In this document: positions 22,488 through 34,112 of the stretch, one piece after another
Layout: each line of letters begins with the position of its first letter
Numbering within the stretch: position 1 is the first letter of the stretch
From: Straminergon stramineum
Lineage: Eukaryota; Streptophyta; Bryopsida; Hypnales; Calliergonaceae
Reading direction: 5' to 3'
NCBI GenBank assembly: GCA_963920665.1
Contig: OY987273.1
Location: 4,094,501 to 4,158,500, forward strand
Length of the DNA: 64,000 bases
Notes under the pieces: model-generated
Database searches by the model: none
The model's input: the letters and a program-made list of their open reading frames with translations, nothing else
What the model was told of the DNA's origin: nothing
Program-made: the position numbers and the translations under genes

Positions 22488-23510
22488 ATGGTGCGTCCCA
22501 CTCTCTCATGTGATGTACAAATGTTGGAGTGGGAATTCGCATGTGGCTATCTTGATGGAGCACACATCTTCTATGTATCTACTACGAATGAGGTTGGAGA
22601 GAGCGCAGGGTTTACAATAAAAGAGATGGAGGAGTGGGACCTCTTATGGAAGCAAAAGAATGCTACCTTTGAGGAGTACATGGATTTTGAGCTTGCCTTG
22701 AAGTTTTTGTTTGTGATGGAAACCATCAACACTTGACCTAGATGAACGTCATCTCAAGGATGTATTTCACAAATCTAGATTGGCATTATGATGTCAACTG
22801 CATACTATTAGACATGAAAGGGAAGATTGAGATTGTCATGTAGGTTATAGATAACATCAAGAACTACGTATTTGCCTCAAATTGTACTTGAAAATTTTGG
22901 TTTGGAGGGAGGGATTTCATCTTGTCTTACCACTTTGACATGGATTTTTTAAAGTACTAACTATATAAAACCATGTAGGTCAACGAAGGATTATCATGTG
23001 AAGACAAACTTTGTACATACCTTGTACTGAGTTGAGACATATGGCCTTCTCTCGATGGAGAGGTTCAAGAAAATGTTGCAACCATGAGAGAGGAAAAGAT
23101 GTGTTGCACAACCACCAAGGAAGACTTGGGTACTCCATGCCAACTGAGGTGTTTACCTCATTTGTCTTTAGGGTGAGATTGGAATTATGGAACTATTCCA
23201 CTTTCTTTCATTATAGTCTATTGATTTATTCCATTACTTGAATTGTTTAGTATTTGAAAAGTACTTGGGGTTTGGCAGCACAAGATTACTCTAGCAGTGG
23301 ATGTAGCGCTTTGGAGGTACCAAGAGTCCATACCAACCGATGAAAAGACTATAGAAAGTAGCCACTCATGCCATGAAGGTAGGGGCAAAGGAAAAAAAAG
23401 TGAAGTTCTATATCAAAATGATCAAGTTGTTGATAGAAGCCAATCTCACTCATGGGGTTGGGTTCCTTAAAGAGGTGAATAGTGATATTCTACAAATTAT
23501 TTCTTAATTT
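22488..23510 (+). pseudogene. Accessory gene central exons, first part (copy 2)
   Basis: It includes an 82-codon open stretch starting MVRPTLSCDVQMLEWEFACG, with YVSTTNEVGES and KNATFEEYMDF, then frame-broken matches to copy 1: a LSMERFKKMLQP-like block at 23.04 kb and a segment ending with the GVGFLKEVNSDI region at 23.46 kb. The gene is split after this by a C-family element that lies where copy 1 has an intron. Confidence 0.5.
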
Positions 23511-23599
23511 GCTTTTTTCTAGAATTTGATCTAGACATATGACACCATTTGTTGTGAGATGGAAACTTGGAATGGGTTGAGTTAGTACAAGATAGAACC

Positions 23600-26500
23600 A
23601 TTATAGTATTGAATTTTTCATGTTTGTGGTTAGGTACAAGAAATTAGAATCTGCTCAGCTTAAATATTATACTTAGGCTGAAAGAGACAAACTAGGTATT
23701 CCATAACTAGATCCAAGACAGATTTGGAATTCGGAAACCTAGATAGGTTCAACCAATATCCTAGAGTTCCGGTCTAGAAATCTAGGGAACCATTACGACA
23801 AATAGTCTTCTATCGGGAATGGTCGGTAGAATGACGAGTACTTAAACCCCTGACACCTCCATCTTCTTCTTCTTTCTATCGTAGATGTTTGTACTCGTAT
23901 AATTGAGTATAAGAGTGGTGAGTTATTGAACACGTCAAAAAGAGGAAAGTGAGGACAGTGCTGTCTACACTAGATCTATATTTAGTTACAATTTTTGATG
24001 GCGAAGGGAAATATCCATAAGCATACAATCACTACCCGGATGGTATGTCCCACCATCCCTATTAATCAGATCATCTGGAAGTAGTTAGGAGAGAACTTGA
24101 TGTACAGAGGGTGTGTTGAATTAATACATAGGCCATGGACCCTTAGGAATGAAGAGATGATTCAGGAGCTCATCGTAGAAGCTTCGAATCAATACAAGTT
24201 GACGGTGAGGGGTCGACCCATAACTTGAATGGATGATGTTTGGGCAAACGTCTACGGATTCCAAAAAAAAGGATCCAGACTAGCCTCCAGAGCAGATAAG
24301 TTCACGACTGGAAAGTTTAAAAGTCTAGCCCATGCAAAGGAGGGGTATGCTATTAGTGATTGTAAGGACGAGAGGCAAAGATGGGTGTTAGAATACCTCA
24401 TCCTGATCTTGTATCTAGAAAAGCCTACCCAAGTTATGGTCACGGTGGCCAACACCCTCTTTGGGGCAATGGAAGGTAGACTGGTACATTGGGGGAAGGT
24501 TATCACGGGTGTAGTGTCCAAGTTCGTTGACCATATAGGAAAAACCAAGCTTAGCCCCATCATTCCTTACTTGTTCCATCTCTACCATCATGCAAAACTT
24601 CTAAGTAGTGTAGAGTTAATAGAGTATAATACTGGATCCACTATCTTGCAGTATGGCCTCACAAACAAAGTCAAGGCGGATCAATCGGAAAGAGGAGGAG
24701 CAGTTGGTTGATCACAAGGAAAGGAGGAGAAAGTCCACTAATCTGGTGTCACAAGGAAAGCTTCTTGTTTTGGGGAAGTAGATGGAAAGTGTTTCAACGT
24801 TCTATAAGACCGAAATTGATTGGGTATTGCTATCGCAAGATTACTACAACAATTTGGCGGAGCTCTTGATTGAAATCGGCTAGGAACTTAATGTCAAGCC
24901 GGAGAATGTCCTGGACGAAATAAAGCACCTACCAAATCTAGATGAGCTGAGATGGAAAGAGGAGCAGATCTAGAACCTAGAGAAGGAATGGGATAACCTC
25001 CAATCTCGGGTGAATTGGGTAGATGGAGAGCTTATAGCATCAAAGCAGAGAGAGAGGGAGGCTCTGTAGATTGTCAAGAACTTATCCTACTTGGTGGCAA
25101 GACAAGTAGAAGTCATCAACCAAGCTGCCTTCTTCTAGGATCGATTAATTAAAGAAGGGCATGTAATTAGATTCAAGATAGTGACGATCTTGGTTGACTT
25201 TTAGCCTAGATGGAAATAATATTGAAGAAAATGCGACAATTGTTGGGGTGCATTGATTTGAATAGGGTCATGGACTTCACGCAATTTCCAGAAATTCCTT
25301 TCGTTATAGGAACTTTGATTAAGCAGACTTCATCAGTTCCACCATAGCCACGATTAAAAGGGCTAAGGGATGCCCTTTGTCAATCTATAGAACCCTTCTT
25401 GACTCAAGTATAGAATGCCATATGGGGGAGTAGGAAGATGGTACCTAAGTCGACGAGGTAGTCGAGTGTATTAAGAGATGTGGTACCACCGGAAGTTTCT
25501 GCTTCACCAATTGTCTAGACCACTTGGCTCACTATAAAGGACGCTTTCCAAACACCTAAATTACCAGTTTGGAGCGATTTGATTGATTAGATGGGAGTCA
25601 TGACAAATCCAGCCCGAACCCATCCACAAAGCTTTGAACACATGCAAGAGCTCCAACCCAGGAAGGAAAAGACAACCATCGTGTTGGATGAAACGTCCCC
25701 AACAAAAGAAGAAGAGGGAGAAGGGGAGGTCTAGATTATTGGGAAGTCTAACGAAGAGGAGTACCAGAGTGGAACGGAAATGGAATTGGAGGACGAGGAA
25801 GATTTGCCACTAAAGACATGGAAGATTTAGACTCGGTCAGCAATCAAGGTAACTCTAGTGAGGGCACCCAGTAGGGCACCAACGACTCAAGGTGGCAGTA
25901 GTTCGAAGAAGGCAAGGAAGGCAAAGTAGTTAGGTTTCAGTTACTTAGGATTTAAATTTTAGATCTAAAACGATTTTCCAAGCATAGGCTCGGGTTCTGG
26001 ATTTTTAAGATCGACTTCCACTTTTCGGATTTCTCTAGAGGTCAATGGTTGGTCGCCCTAATTTTCAGGTGGCTTTTTGTCTTTTGGTTTAGGGCTTTTA
26101 TGGATAGGCAAGTCTATTGCCCTCCATTCCATCCTAGTGCTTATAATGTTTATTTTTTTCTCTTTCTTTAATTTGAGCCACCAAGTAGACATTCACGATT
26201 GAATTGTGTGTAGAAAGCTTTATTGTCTTTGCTTGTGAGAGTGTTGAAGTGTAAGAGGGAGAGAGGAAAGGAGGAATTTGGATCTTAGGTGATTGGATCC
26301 AATTTGAAGGGAACATTTGTGACATAGTTTAGGCTTGTGAATACGATCTTGAACGTGGTGCCTTAAAATTACTGGAATGGTAATTCGGCAAGGAGTGGTG
26401 TGGATTTGAGTCTAAAATCCAAGGAGGGTTCTGTGCGGAGATAAGCAACCACCAACGAAAGATCCCCACTATCTGGAAGGCCTACCAACCTTAGGATAAG

Positions 26501-26985
26501 TCTAGTAAATGACTAACAATCCCCTATTGGTTTTAGATTCCTTTGGTCTGTCGTTGTAGGGGAAAGGGCTAGTTATAGCCATGTGTGACTTTCTTTTCGG
26601 ATCGGCCATCTAGGAAGTTGTGAGGGTGTCTTCCTTGTTCGATCAATTACAACATATTATTAGGTGTGTGTTGTGTAGTTAGAGAGAGAAGAGAGTGTGG
26701 AGAATAAGAGTGGTGAGTCCCTACCCCTCTACAAGATCAAAAGCAGATCCTTTGAGGGTAAAATAGAGGAATAGAAAACCAGTGTTTTGGAAAAGACATA
26801 ACTAGAATCCGGAAGAGTCCGAATCCGGATTGAATTCCAGATAGATAGAATTTTCGGAAAAAAGAGTAAGGAGTTGGATGGAGTGAGTAAGGAGAAAATC
26901 CAAATAACTTAGCTTGCAACAACATACTAGAATCCCCTAGGACAATATTTCAAGTCATTTAATGATGTTTTGGTGTTGTAAGGAT
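23600..26985 (+). mobile_element. C-family element, copy C1 (nested in an intron of element copy 2)
   Basis: The sequence is homologous to 43.1-47.6 kb over its whole length: leader (GAATTCGGAAACCTAGATAG), a long decayed ORF, and a 1-kb 3' region ending in CAACATACTAGAATCCCC and GGTGTTGTAA. Flanking exons of the accessory gene at 23.5 and 27.03 kb are contiguous in copy 1 (about 2.58 and 2.49 kb), which fixes this as an insertion. I find no LTRs, reverse transcriptase or clear TIRs, so the class is unknown. Ends are approximate. Confidence 0.55.
23998..25929 (+). pseudogene. C-family ORF, copy C1 (decayed)
   Basis: It starts MAKGNIHKHTITTRMVCPTI and aligns with the ORF at 43476. After 76 codons it has an in-frame TGA just before MDDVWANVYGF. 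A better preserved block follows at 24229-24711 (KPTQVMVTVANTLFGAMEGR, LSPIIPYLFHLYHHAKLL). The second half is full of TAG codons and ends KKARKAK then TAG. The protein looks like a plant transposon Gag-like or 'putative plant transposon protein', but I cannot name the family. Confidence 0.5.
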
Positions 26986-27022
26986 ACTTACGCCTAGACT
27001 GTGTTTACAATACCATTCCTTC

Positions 27023-27610
27023 TTGTTGGTGTACATGGAGAGGCATTGGAGCTCTAACGAGGTGTCAAAAATGACCTTGGAGAAATTGCAAATGGTGGCC
27101 ACTTGCAACACCACAACTAAAAACAAGGTGAAATTTTCTCAATGGTGGAACTCCTCATTTTCATTTTATGAAGCGAGGATGTTTCCTATCAAGCCTGTCT
27201 TTGAGATGCACCTACGACCTTTCTTAAACAAGTGTATTTGGTATGCAAGGATAATTGCACTTGTATAAGAAGTTAGTGAATACTATAGAATGATGTATAC
27301 TCATGAATAACCTAGATTTAAATTTGTATTGAATCATTCATCTCCATGATTCATGGTAGGTAACAATTGTATTCAACAATTTATACAGATCAAAGATGCA
27401 ACAGTGGAGTACTTTGAAGGAGTAGTTAGACATGACAACATCAAAATAGACATGGATGTCTTACAACAACTGGAGACCTTATAAGAGTACATGAAGGGAT
27501 GGAGGAGGAAGATTTGGGACCAAGGCTTTAGACCTTACTTCAAAGGAAGAAATTACTTCATGAAAGGGGACTCCATGAATCATGAGGGGTCAAACTTGGC
27601 AATTTGAAGG
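27023..27610 (+). pseudogene. Accessory gene central exons, second part (copy 2)
   Basis: It resumes with MERHWSSNEVSKMTLEKLQM (27035), matching copy 1 at 2480, and continues through WWNSSFSFYEARMFP, FLNKC and, after an intron-like gap, VEYFEGVVRHDNIKIDMDV-like and GRNYFMKGDSMNHEG-like sequence to about 27610. Stops are present. Its order and spacing mirror copy 1 once C1 is set aside. Confidence 0.5.
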
Positions 27611-27829
27611 GTTCTTTTCTAGTAAGTTTGTACTTAACACCAATTGAAGGGAACTACATATGGATCTAATGGTCATATAAACATTTTTGAGAGTTTTTGA
27701 ATATTTCTAGTGTTTGAAGAGTGCAATGATTTTTAAACCAACCTTTACGGTAGATAAAATAGTGGTGCTAGTTTTGCAATTTACATCTCCAATTCTTCAC
27801 TTTACTCTAATGATTGTAGTTTTTTGAGC

Positions 27830-28585
27830 TACAACTACTTCAAGCATGAGTTGGAAGCCAAGGGTGCAATTGAACAAAAGGACCTACCTCTATTCTTGTC
27901 CACATGGTTGGACCAAAGTTCTACTAACTCCATGTTCATGCCAAACTAGCTATGCACATTCACCACAACTCATCTTAGTGCTAGAGCATGGTATTTAGAT
28001 TGTACCTTAGCATTCATTCATTTGTTGGAGGTACATTTGCATGCATCTTTGGACAACAAAGGTGCCATTGATTTGGACATGGATGAGTTTTTAGGCATGA
28101 TAGATAGGCAAAGGAGGAAGGCCATTGTGACATATAAGGAGGGACGCAAATGACAAAAAAAAGAGGTGCAAGTCCAAGTTCTTCTTACTACCAAGGAGAA
28201 GAAAGAAGCAAAGCAGTTGGCCAAGATTGTAGAGAAGGAGAATGAAAAGGAAAAGGAAGAGAGGGAAAAGGCCAAAGGCAAGAAGAAGGTTGAAGCTAGC
28301 ACCCAAAACCCAACATCTTCCATAATGGATCAAGGCTTTGAGATGCAAGGTGGATCTCTTAGTGGAGTGAAGAGGAAGGCTACTCTGTCGCAACTTACTA
28401 AAAATGTCATCACTCATGTAACGCAAGCAATTGTTCTTAGTAATGATGATTTGACCAAGTTCGAGGATTTAATCCTCAACATCTCCATTAAGGACCTTGT
28501 AGACAATATGGAGTCCGAGACCCCGACTTGGTACAAAATAATTTTGTCTTTTTTGAAGAAAATAATGATTTTAGATTTGAAATAG
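27830..28585 (+). pseudogene. Accessory gene Lys/Glu-rich linker exons (copy 2)
   Basis: It contains an open stretch of 139 codons (28166-28585): VLLTTKEKKEAKQLAK, a long KE-rich run, MDQGFEMQGGSLSGVKRKAT, and then LSQLTKNVITHVTQAIVLS and NISIKDLVDNMES. It is clearly homologous to 902-1400. Preceding bases from 27830 match copy 1 around ELEAKGAIE but are interrupted. Function unknown. Confidence 0.5.
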
Positions 28586-28663
28586 AAAATTCATTTATAT
28601 TTCTCTATTAACATGAGAAAAGGGCATTGATAATTAATTTTTAGATGTGTTGCATATTGGTAG

Positions 28664-29900
28664 GTATTAGGGGAAAAGCCTCGCATATTTCACGAAGTGC
28701 CAAATGCTAGGCTAGGTGTGGAAGTCTTATTTTTTGACTACCAGGAGAACTTGCCTATGCCCTAGTTGTCTTCTCTGCTACTAGAGGTGTTGGAATGGAA
28801 CAAAGACATGGAGATGAGGCTCTTTGATTGGCATTCAATTTTGCCTTGAAGCACCTATAAGACCATGGTTGCATCATAATGTTCCATTCATGGAGGACTA
28901 AAGTGAAGTCTGATATTATAGGATTGAATGAGACATATCAAATGATGAAGAAGAAAGAGTAGATGGGCATGAAACACATGCACTTGACCTTGGCTATAGA
29001 CAATTTCAAAACAGTAAATTCCATTCAATCTTTGTAGCTTTCGGAATCACTTTATAATGCATTACATTCTTTGCATGTCTCATGATTATACAACTGTCTA
29101 GGATGCTTGTAGTCACAAAAGTTTGGAATCACCCTTGTGGTTAAGGACTTAGGTACAAAAGGCAAATCCAATTTTGCTTTTAAACACACAATAACAATGA
29201 AGAAAGTTGGTGTGGATATTGCACAAGATGCCATGTTGATGAACTACACCCATCTAGATGACATGGTGATGAATGGTGGAAAGCCGTGGGGGGTGCTTGT
29301 GAGAAAGACCCCCAATTCTTCTAGATCCTCCTTGAAGCTATGAGCATCAAAGGATATTTGGTTATGGACTATACTACATCTACAAGTTAGGAATAAATCT
29401 TCATTTTTGGTATTCCAACGCTAATTTATAGAAGAAGCCATTGAACTAATATATTTTTTCTCTTGCCTTTAAGTGCACCAATTATCGCTTGTTGTGAAAC
29501 AAACTACCACATTGTCGCTTTGGAGGAGAACAAGGACATTTTTGTTGCCATTCTCAAATAGATGAGGAAGTTCATTCCAACTATGGTGGCAACACAACCA
29601 CCACTAGTAACTTTTTTTGCAAGATCCGAATGACATGCCCATGGTGCCGTAGAAATTCACTTGGAAGGGAAAATTTAGTAAGTAAGTTGGTACTTTTTAA
29701 ATTCTGTCTTTATATGGTGACTTTCATATTTTAAATCTCTAATATAGTATCAAATTTGTTTGTAGTCAACGAGGATTGATGACAACAAACGCAATGATGA
29801 AGAATCAAAGTCTTTTCATTAGTCCTGAGAAGACTTTCAACCTTCCAATTTGTGTAGAGCAAATGGCAACGGTCTTTGTGGATCTTAGTTGCTCTAAATC
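28664..29900 (+). pseudogene. Accessory gene methyltransferase-like domain (copy 2)
   Basis: Exon from 28664 (after GGTAG): GEKPRIFHEVPNARLGVEVL, then LFFDYQENLPMP at the catalytic-motif position and KHL-DHGCIIMFHSW. The next part, about 29120-29383, carries VVKDLGTKGKSNFAFK, KDPxFF*ILLEA and GYLVMDYTTST (29351-29383). The third begins near 29473 (APIIACCETNYHIVALEENK). GDxxLD-like motif I followed by ...IVALEENKD fits the motif I / acidic-residue region of beta-class DNA amino-methyltransferases. Residues 29580-29900 are a decayed tail. Motif IV is DYQE here against DCPE in copy 1, both far from DPPY. Confidence 0.5.
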
Positions 29901-30315
29901 AAAACTTTGTAAAGACACTTATGCTCTAAATGTATTATAGTTTATAGACGTGTCTACATTTGAGGGTAGAGAGTCTTCAGATTCATCCTAGATTTTTGAT
30001 ACCATGACTGAATCCATAGAGACTTAGATTCACGAGATGGACATATCTCATTAGTCATGCTATTGTGCGTTGATTTCAATTATGATTGGATTTGCGTGTT
30101 TTATGGTTACGTCTTGGGAATTTGTTATTTTTGCTTTGTACCTTCCATTGTAAGACTTCTATCCAAATTGACTACATGTAGATGAGTCTAGGAATAATTT
30201 TAAATAATAATATCCTAAACCTTCCATTTTATAGAAAAGAACCTATTTTTAGAGAATAAGAGGATTTCCAAAATCCACAATAATATGTCCCTTACTAGTA
30301 TAATCTAGCAAAAAA

Positions 30316-30362
30316 AGTTCCTACTCACAAGCTCACCACTCCAAGCTTGCATGCTAGCAACC
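30316..30362. repeat. Degenerate terminal block of element copy 2
   Basis: CTCACAAGCTCACCACTCC followed by AAGCTTGCATGCTAGCAACC resembles the terminal block at 12240-12310 in the same orientation. Here it lies beyond the methyltransferase end rather than the transposase end, as expected of a terminal inverted repeat shared by both ends of one element. It is short and decayed, so the match is suggestive only. Confidence 0.45.
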
Positions 30363-30380
30363 CTGGCATAGAAATTTAAT

Positions 30381-31635
30381 TGTTAAGTACTCCAACATCT
30401 ATTTTTCGGACGACAAACAAATTGAAACTCAAGTTTCATCCTCATTACTACTTGGATGAAAGTCATCCTAATTTGTAGAGGTACTTCATTAAATTGTTGT
30501 CCTATCTATTGGTTGGATTTTTTGTTATTAGAGTACATATTTTTCTAAAATTACAGATGTACAAGTATGTCAAGTAGTTGACTAAGCTAAAATTGCATTG
30601 ACTCTAATTCAAAACTAAGTTTGTAAAATTGATGTCATAGATTTTAAGAACACAAAATTATTAAAAATCACCATGTGAAAAAAACCTCAATACATCTCCA
30701 TTCCAAAAAAAACTATTCAAAAAATGATAATATTTTTCTTATAATTAAAATTTGAAGTCATTTTGAATTTTTTATTTCAAAATTTATTAAAAAATATTGG
30801 TAATAGCATTGGAGAATCTAACCACATAAGTGGAATCTAAAACTCAAAATATACAAATTTTATTTATATATCAATTCCTAAATATTTTTCCAAATAATAC
30901 TTTACAATGATTTTTCTCAAATTGCTAATTTTGAAGAAGACGACTTTTGCTTAGGGGTTAAACACTATACAAGTTGGTGAAATTCATACCAACTTTGGAA
31001 AACTTGAAAATTATTTTTGGATAGGAAAGTTACATGGATTGATGGAAGTGCACCTGTATTAGTTGGAGTTCTTTCTATTCTCTCTTTTTAATCCCTAAAC
31101 GTCTAAAGTCTTCTCTAGAATTGATTATTTGAGAATCTTTTTTCATAAAGTACTATTATAAAGAAAATTTTGGAATTAATATACAAATAAAAGTTGTAGA
31201 TTTTGAATTTTAGATTCCATCTATATGTTTAGATTCTCCAATGCTATTACCAATATTTTTTATAAATTTTGAAATCAAAAATTCAAAATGCCTTCAAAAT
31301 TTGATTACAAGCAAAATATTATCATTTTTTTAATAAATTTTTTTGGAATGGAGATGAATTGAGTTTCTCTTTACATAATGATTTAAAAAAAAATTGTGTT
31401 CTTAAAATCTATGACCTTATTTTTGCAAATTTAGTTTTGAACTAGAGTCAATGCAATTTTAGCTTGGTCAACTACTAGACATACTTCCACATTTGTAATT
31501 TTAGAAAAATATGTATTCTAGTAATACCAAATCCAACCATTAGATAAAACAAAAACTTGATAAAGTATCGCGGATGACTTTCATCTAAGCAATAATGAGT
31601 TTCAATCTGTTCGTCGTCCAGAAAGTAGACGTCGG
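30381..31635. mobile_element. Foldback element with about 590-bp inverted arms
   Basis: The left arm (about 30381-30970) and right arm (about 31078-31635, reverse complement) match over nearly their full length. Paired blocks include GATTGAAACTC, GATGAAAGTCATCC, GCTAAAATTGCATTGACTCT, CATAGATTTTAAGAACACAA and AATATTGGTAATAGCATTGG. The spacer is only about 110 bp. No ORF is present. The structure is that of a long-TIR, non-autonomous foldback transposon. A single diverged arm-like sequence occurs at 58370-58840. The right edge lies about 275 bp from the CCDC25 start codon. Confidence 0.7.
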
Positions 31636-31910
31636 AGCGCTTAGGGGTGTTAAGTTTTATATCACTGATGGGAATCTGGACAGCTTACGTCCTTTCTGAG
31701 CAGATTCTGTTTCGTGCCTTCTAAGAGTTGAGTCTCCTTCCTTCTTGCTGACACTTCAATTGTCCGTTGTCGGTTGTTGGGTATTCAGCCATGAGAGCAC
31801 GTGGCGAACGGACAAGGAACTCCTTCAGAGCAAGGTGATTCTGATGCTTGGTTCTTTTTCTGGTTGGCGGTGCGCGTATTGCGAAAGAGGGCCGCGGATT
31901 CTCACAAAAC
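31636..31910 (+). promoter_or_regulatory. Promoter and 5' leader region of the CCDC25 homologue
   Basis: These 275 bp between the foldback arm and the start codon are less AT-rich than the flanks. A TTTATATC word at about 31656 could be a TATA-like element, but it is weak evidence. The leader contains several CpGs, unlike the old repeats around it, consistent with an unmethylated expressed gene. The first exon boundary cannot be set without transcript data. Confidence 0.4.
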
Positions 31911-34112
31911 ATGGTGTATTATTTTAAGTCTCGTTCCGAGGTCGGGGATTACGTTATCTACATGGGCCTCGACAAGCACGAGAACGAGGACCTCATCAAG
32001 TACGGCTTGCCGGAGGATGTCTGGTGTGATTTTCAACGCTCTGCGTTTCGAGGTCGTTAGTTGTTTTGTGGAAGATGTTCTGAGAATTTAGGTTTTGTAA
32101 TCTTACGGGGTTTGCAATCTTGCGGGGGTAATTTCTTGTCAGAATTCTGTCCTTTGCGATTCATTTAGGCTCTTGTTATTGGGAGTTCATATTTTAGTGT
32201 AGTTGCTTCTTGCCTTTTCATGCCGCGTTCATTAGAAGACGTAGTTTCTGCTCAGTTCTAATAATTTGATATACAGCGTGATATAGTCTGTGTTGTTAGT
32301 TACCGTGGAACTGAGGTTCCGTGGAATTTCGGTGGTTATCGTTATTGCTGGTCAAATTCATAACGGTTGAGTAGATGTGGTCAAATAATATTCGCTTAGT
32401 TTCAGTTTAATTTGTAGCCACGAACTCCCTGCTCTTTATATGCTAGGATCAATTTTCTCTGTCTAATTTGGAAGAGTACTTTGGCGCATGGTTAGGGTTA
32501 ACGGGCACATTCGGCATGTAATATATCTTAAGTCATACTAGAAACTAATACAGATCTGCTTTCATCTTATTTTCTATGACCTGCTTTTACTAACATGCAT
32601 TTTAAAAAGACGATGAATGGCCTTGATATTTTATTTTCGGAATTAAAGACTGGACACCGCCTTCTATTGGTAGCAATCAACCATATAGATTTCTAGTAGG
32701 CCTCAAGCATTTGTTTTGGGGTGTTGTTCATCTGTTCGAAAGTAAAACTATCGTGCTCTCCTGGTCAGCCTGGATTTGAAATACCCATGAGGATTTTTAA
32801 GTTGTGAAGGCATTTATCTATGGTCGATAGGTTTCTGATGCACTGCCTTGTGTTCGACGAGGAAGTGCAGTTTCGCAAATAATACTGAGGAGATGCATTA
32901 ATGCTGCAGGTTCCATGTGGATAAGTTGTCATCTGCCCATGTGTACCTAAGAATGGATAAGGGCCAGACTATAGAGATGATCAGCCCGGAACTTCTTGAA
33001 GATTGCGCTCAGCTTGTGAAGGCTAACTCTATCCAAGGTCGGTTGTTAGCCTCAGGTTATGGAGTTTTATATGTATTAGTGAGAACGGCGTTCTCTTTCT
33101 TAATAATATTTGAGAAAATGCTTTTAGTGGAGCGGGTTTCATTTCTTGTTTAGGTTCGACCTCATGGACATGCAGGTGCTATCTATTGTAGGAAATAAAC
33201 TCAACAACTTGGATGTTGTGTACACGCCTTGGTATAACTTGAGGAAGACTCAAAGCATGGACGTTGGTCAAGTGGGCTTTCACAACTCTAAACTGGTAAG
33301 AGTTTCCTTGGTTTGACAGATATTTGTATCTCATATCGATGTGTCAAGGTTTCGTTGTAGTTTAATACTGTCATTGCAGGTACGAACATTTCGGGTTGAG
33401 ATGCGCAAGAATGAAATTGTGAATCGACTGAACAAGACCAAAAGTGAACAGACTCCAGATTTAAAAGGTGAGTTCATCTATTAAGAATCATCTGTGTCTT
33501 TTAGTTATCCAGATTATTTTATTCTGAACTGTTCTGTGAATTGATTTACTTGATGAATCTGTCGGATACAGCTGAAAGAGAGGCCTACAACGCTGCAGAG
33601 AGAAACGAACGGAAGGCTTATTCTAAAGAGAAGGTACTCCTCAGTCCTTTTGAACTTTTCATACCCGTAGCCAGTTTACCGCAAGATATCTTCACATCAT
33701 TCTTGCTTGTCAAATACAAATTTATATCTCCGAATGTATAGTCAACTTCATATCTGTGTTCACCTCGAGAGTCTAGTGTGATTGGTGTTGGTTGATAACA
33801 TGATGCATAATTTTGAGAGAAAAGCCACATAAGATGGTTTCCTTCTGTTCTTTATCTGTTCTGTGTAAACATTAGATCGGAGCACTACGGGCTCTTTAGT
33901 CTATATCATTTCAGCGTTTCCTAATTTGCGAGAACTGAGGAGATTTTATTTAAACGTAGAAACGACGAGAGGAATTAGAACGGCTGGAGAAGGAGAGACA
34001 GGCAGAAATACGGAGCTATACAAGACTCATGGTTCCGCAGAAGATGACATCGAACAAAGACATCGCTGCCAAGGGAAAATCTCTAGCTGAGTTGGAAGAC
34101 GATTTTATGTGA
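31911..34112 (+). CDS. CCDC25: CCDC25 homologue (NFACT-R / DUF814 family), six exons, 215 aa
   Basis: Exons 31911-32023, 32910-33037, 33192-33295, 33380-33467, 33572-33633 and 33960-34112 (TGA) join in frame to 215 codons, and all five introns are GT..AG. The protein starts [19 protein letters not shown], then [50 protein letters not shown] and GFHNSKL, a lysine/glutamate-rich helix ([36 protein letters not shown]) and the tail [14 protein letters not shown]. This is the full CCDC25 layout: an NFACT-R domain over about 1-125, then a coiled coil. Human CCDC25 is 208 aa. NFACT-R proteins are linked to RNA binding and ribosome quality control, and human CCDC25 is reported to bind extracellular DNA; the plant role is unknown. 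It is the only intact host gene seen in the window. Confidence 0.95.

Larger units (their letters stand above)
16890..30362. mobile_element. Two-gene divergent MULE-like transposon, copy 2 (old, inverted, nested)
   Basis: The same gene pair as at 1-12.3 kb, in the opposite orientation: a transposase N-terminus on the minus strand (17552-16926) and the accessory gene on the plus strand (about 18290-29900), ending in a degenerate terminal block near 30316-30362. The transposase core and SWIM part are missing, so the left side is truncated. Later insertions include a CACTA MITE (18697-18844) and a C-family element (about 23.6-27.0 kb). CpG is rare and stops are many, so this copy is older than copy 1. 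Confidence 0.6.
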
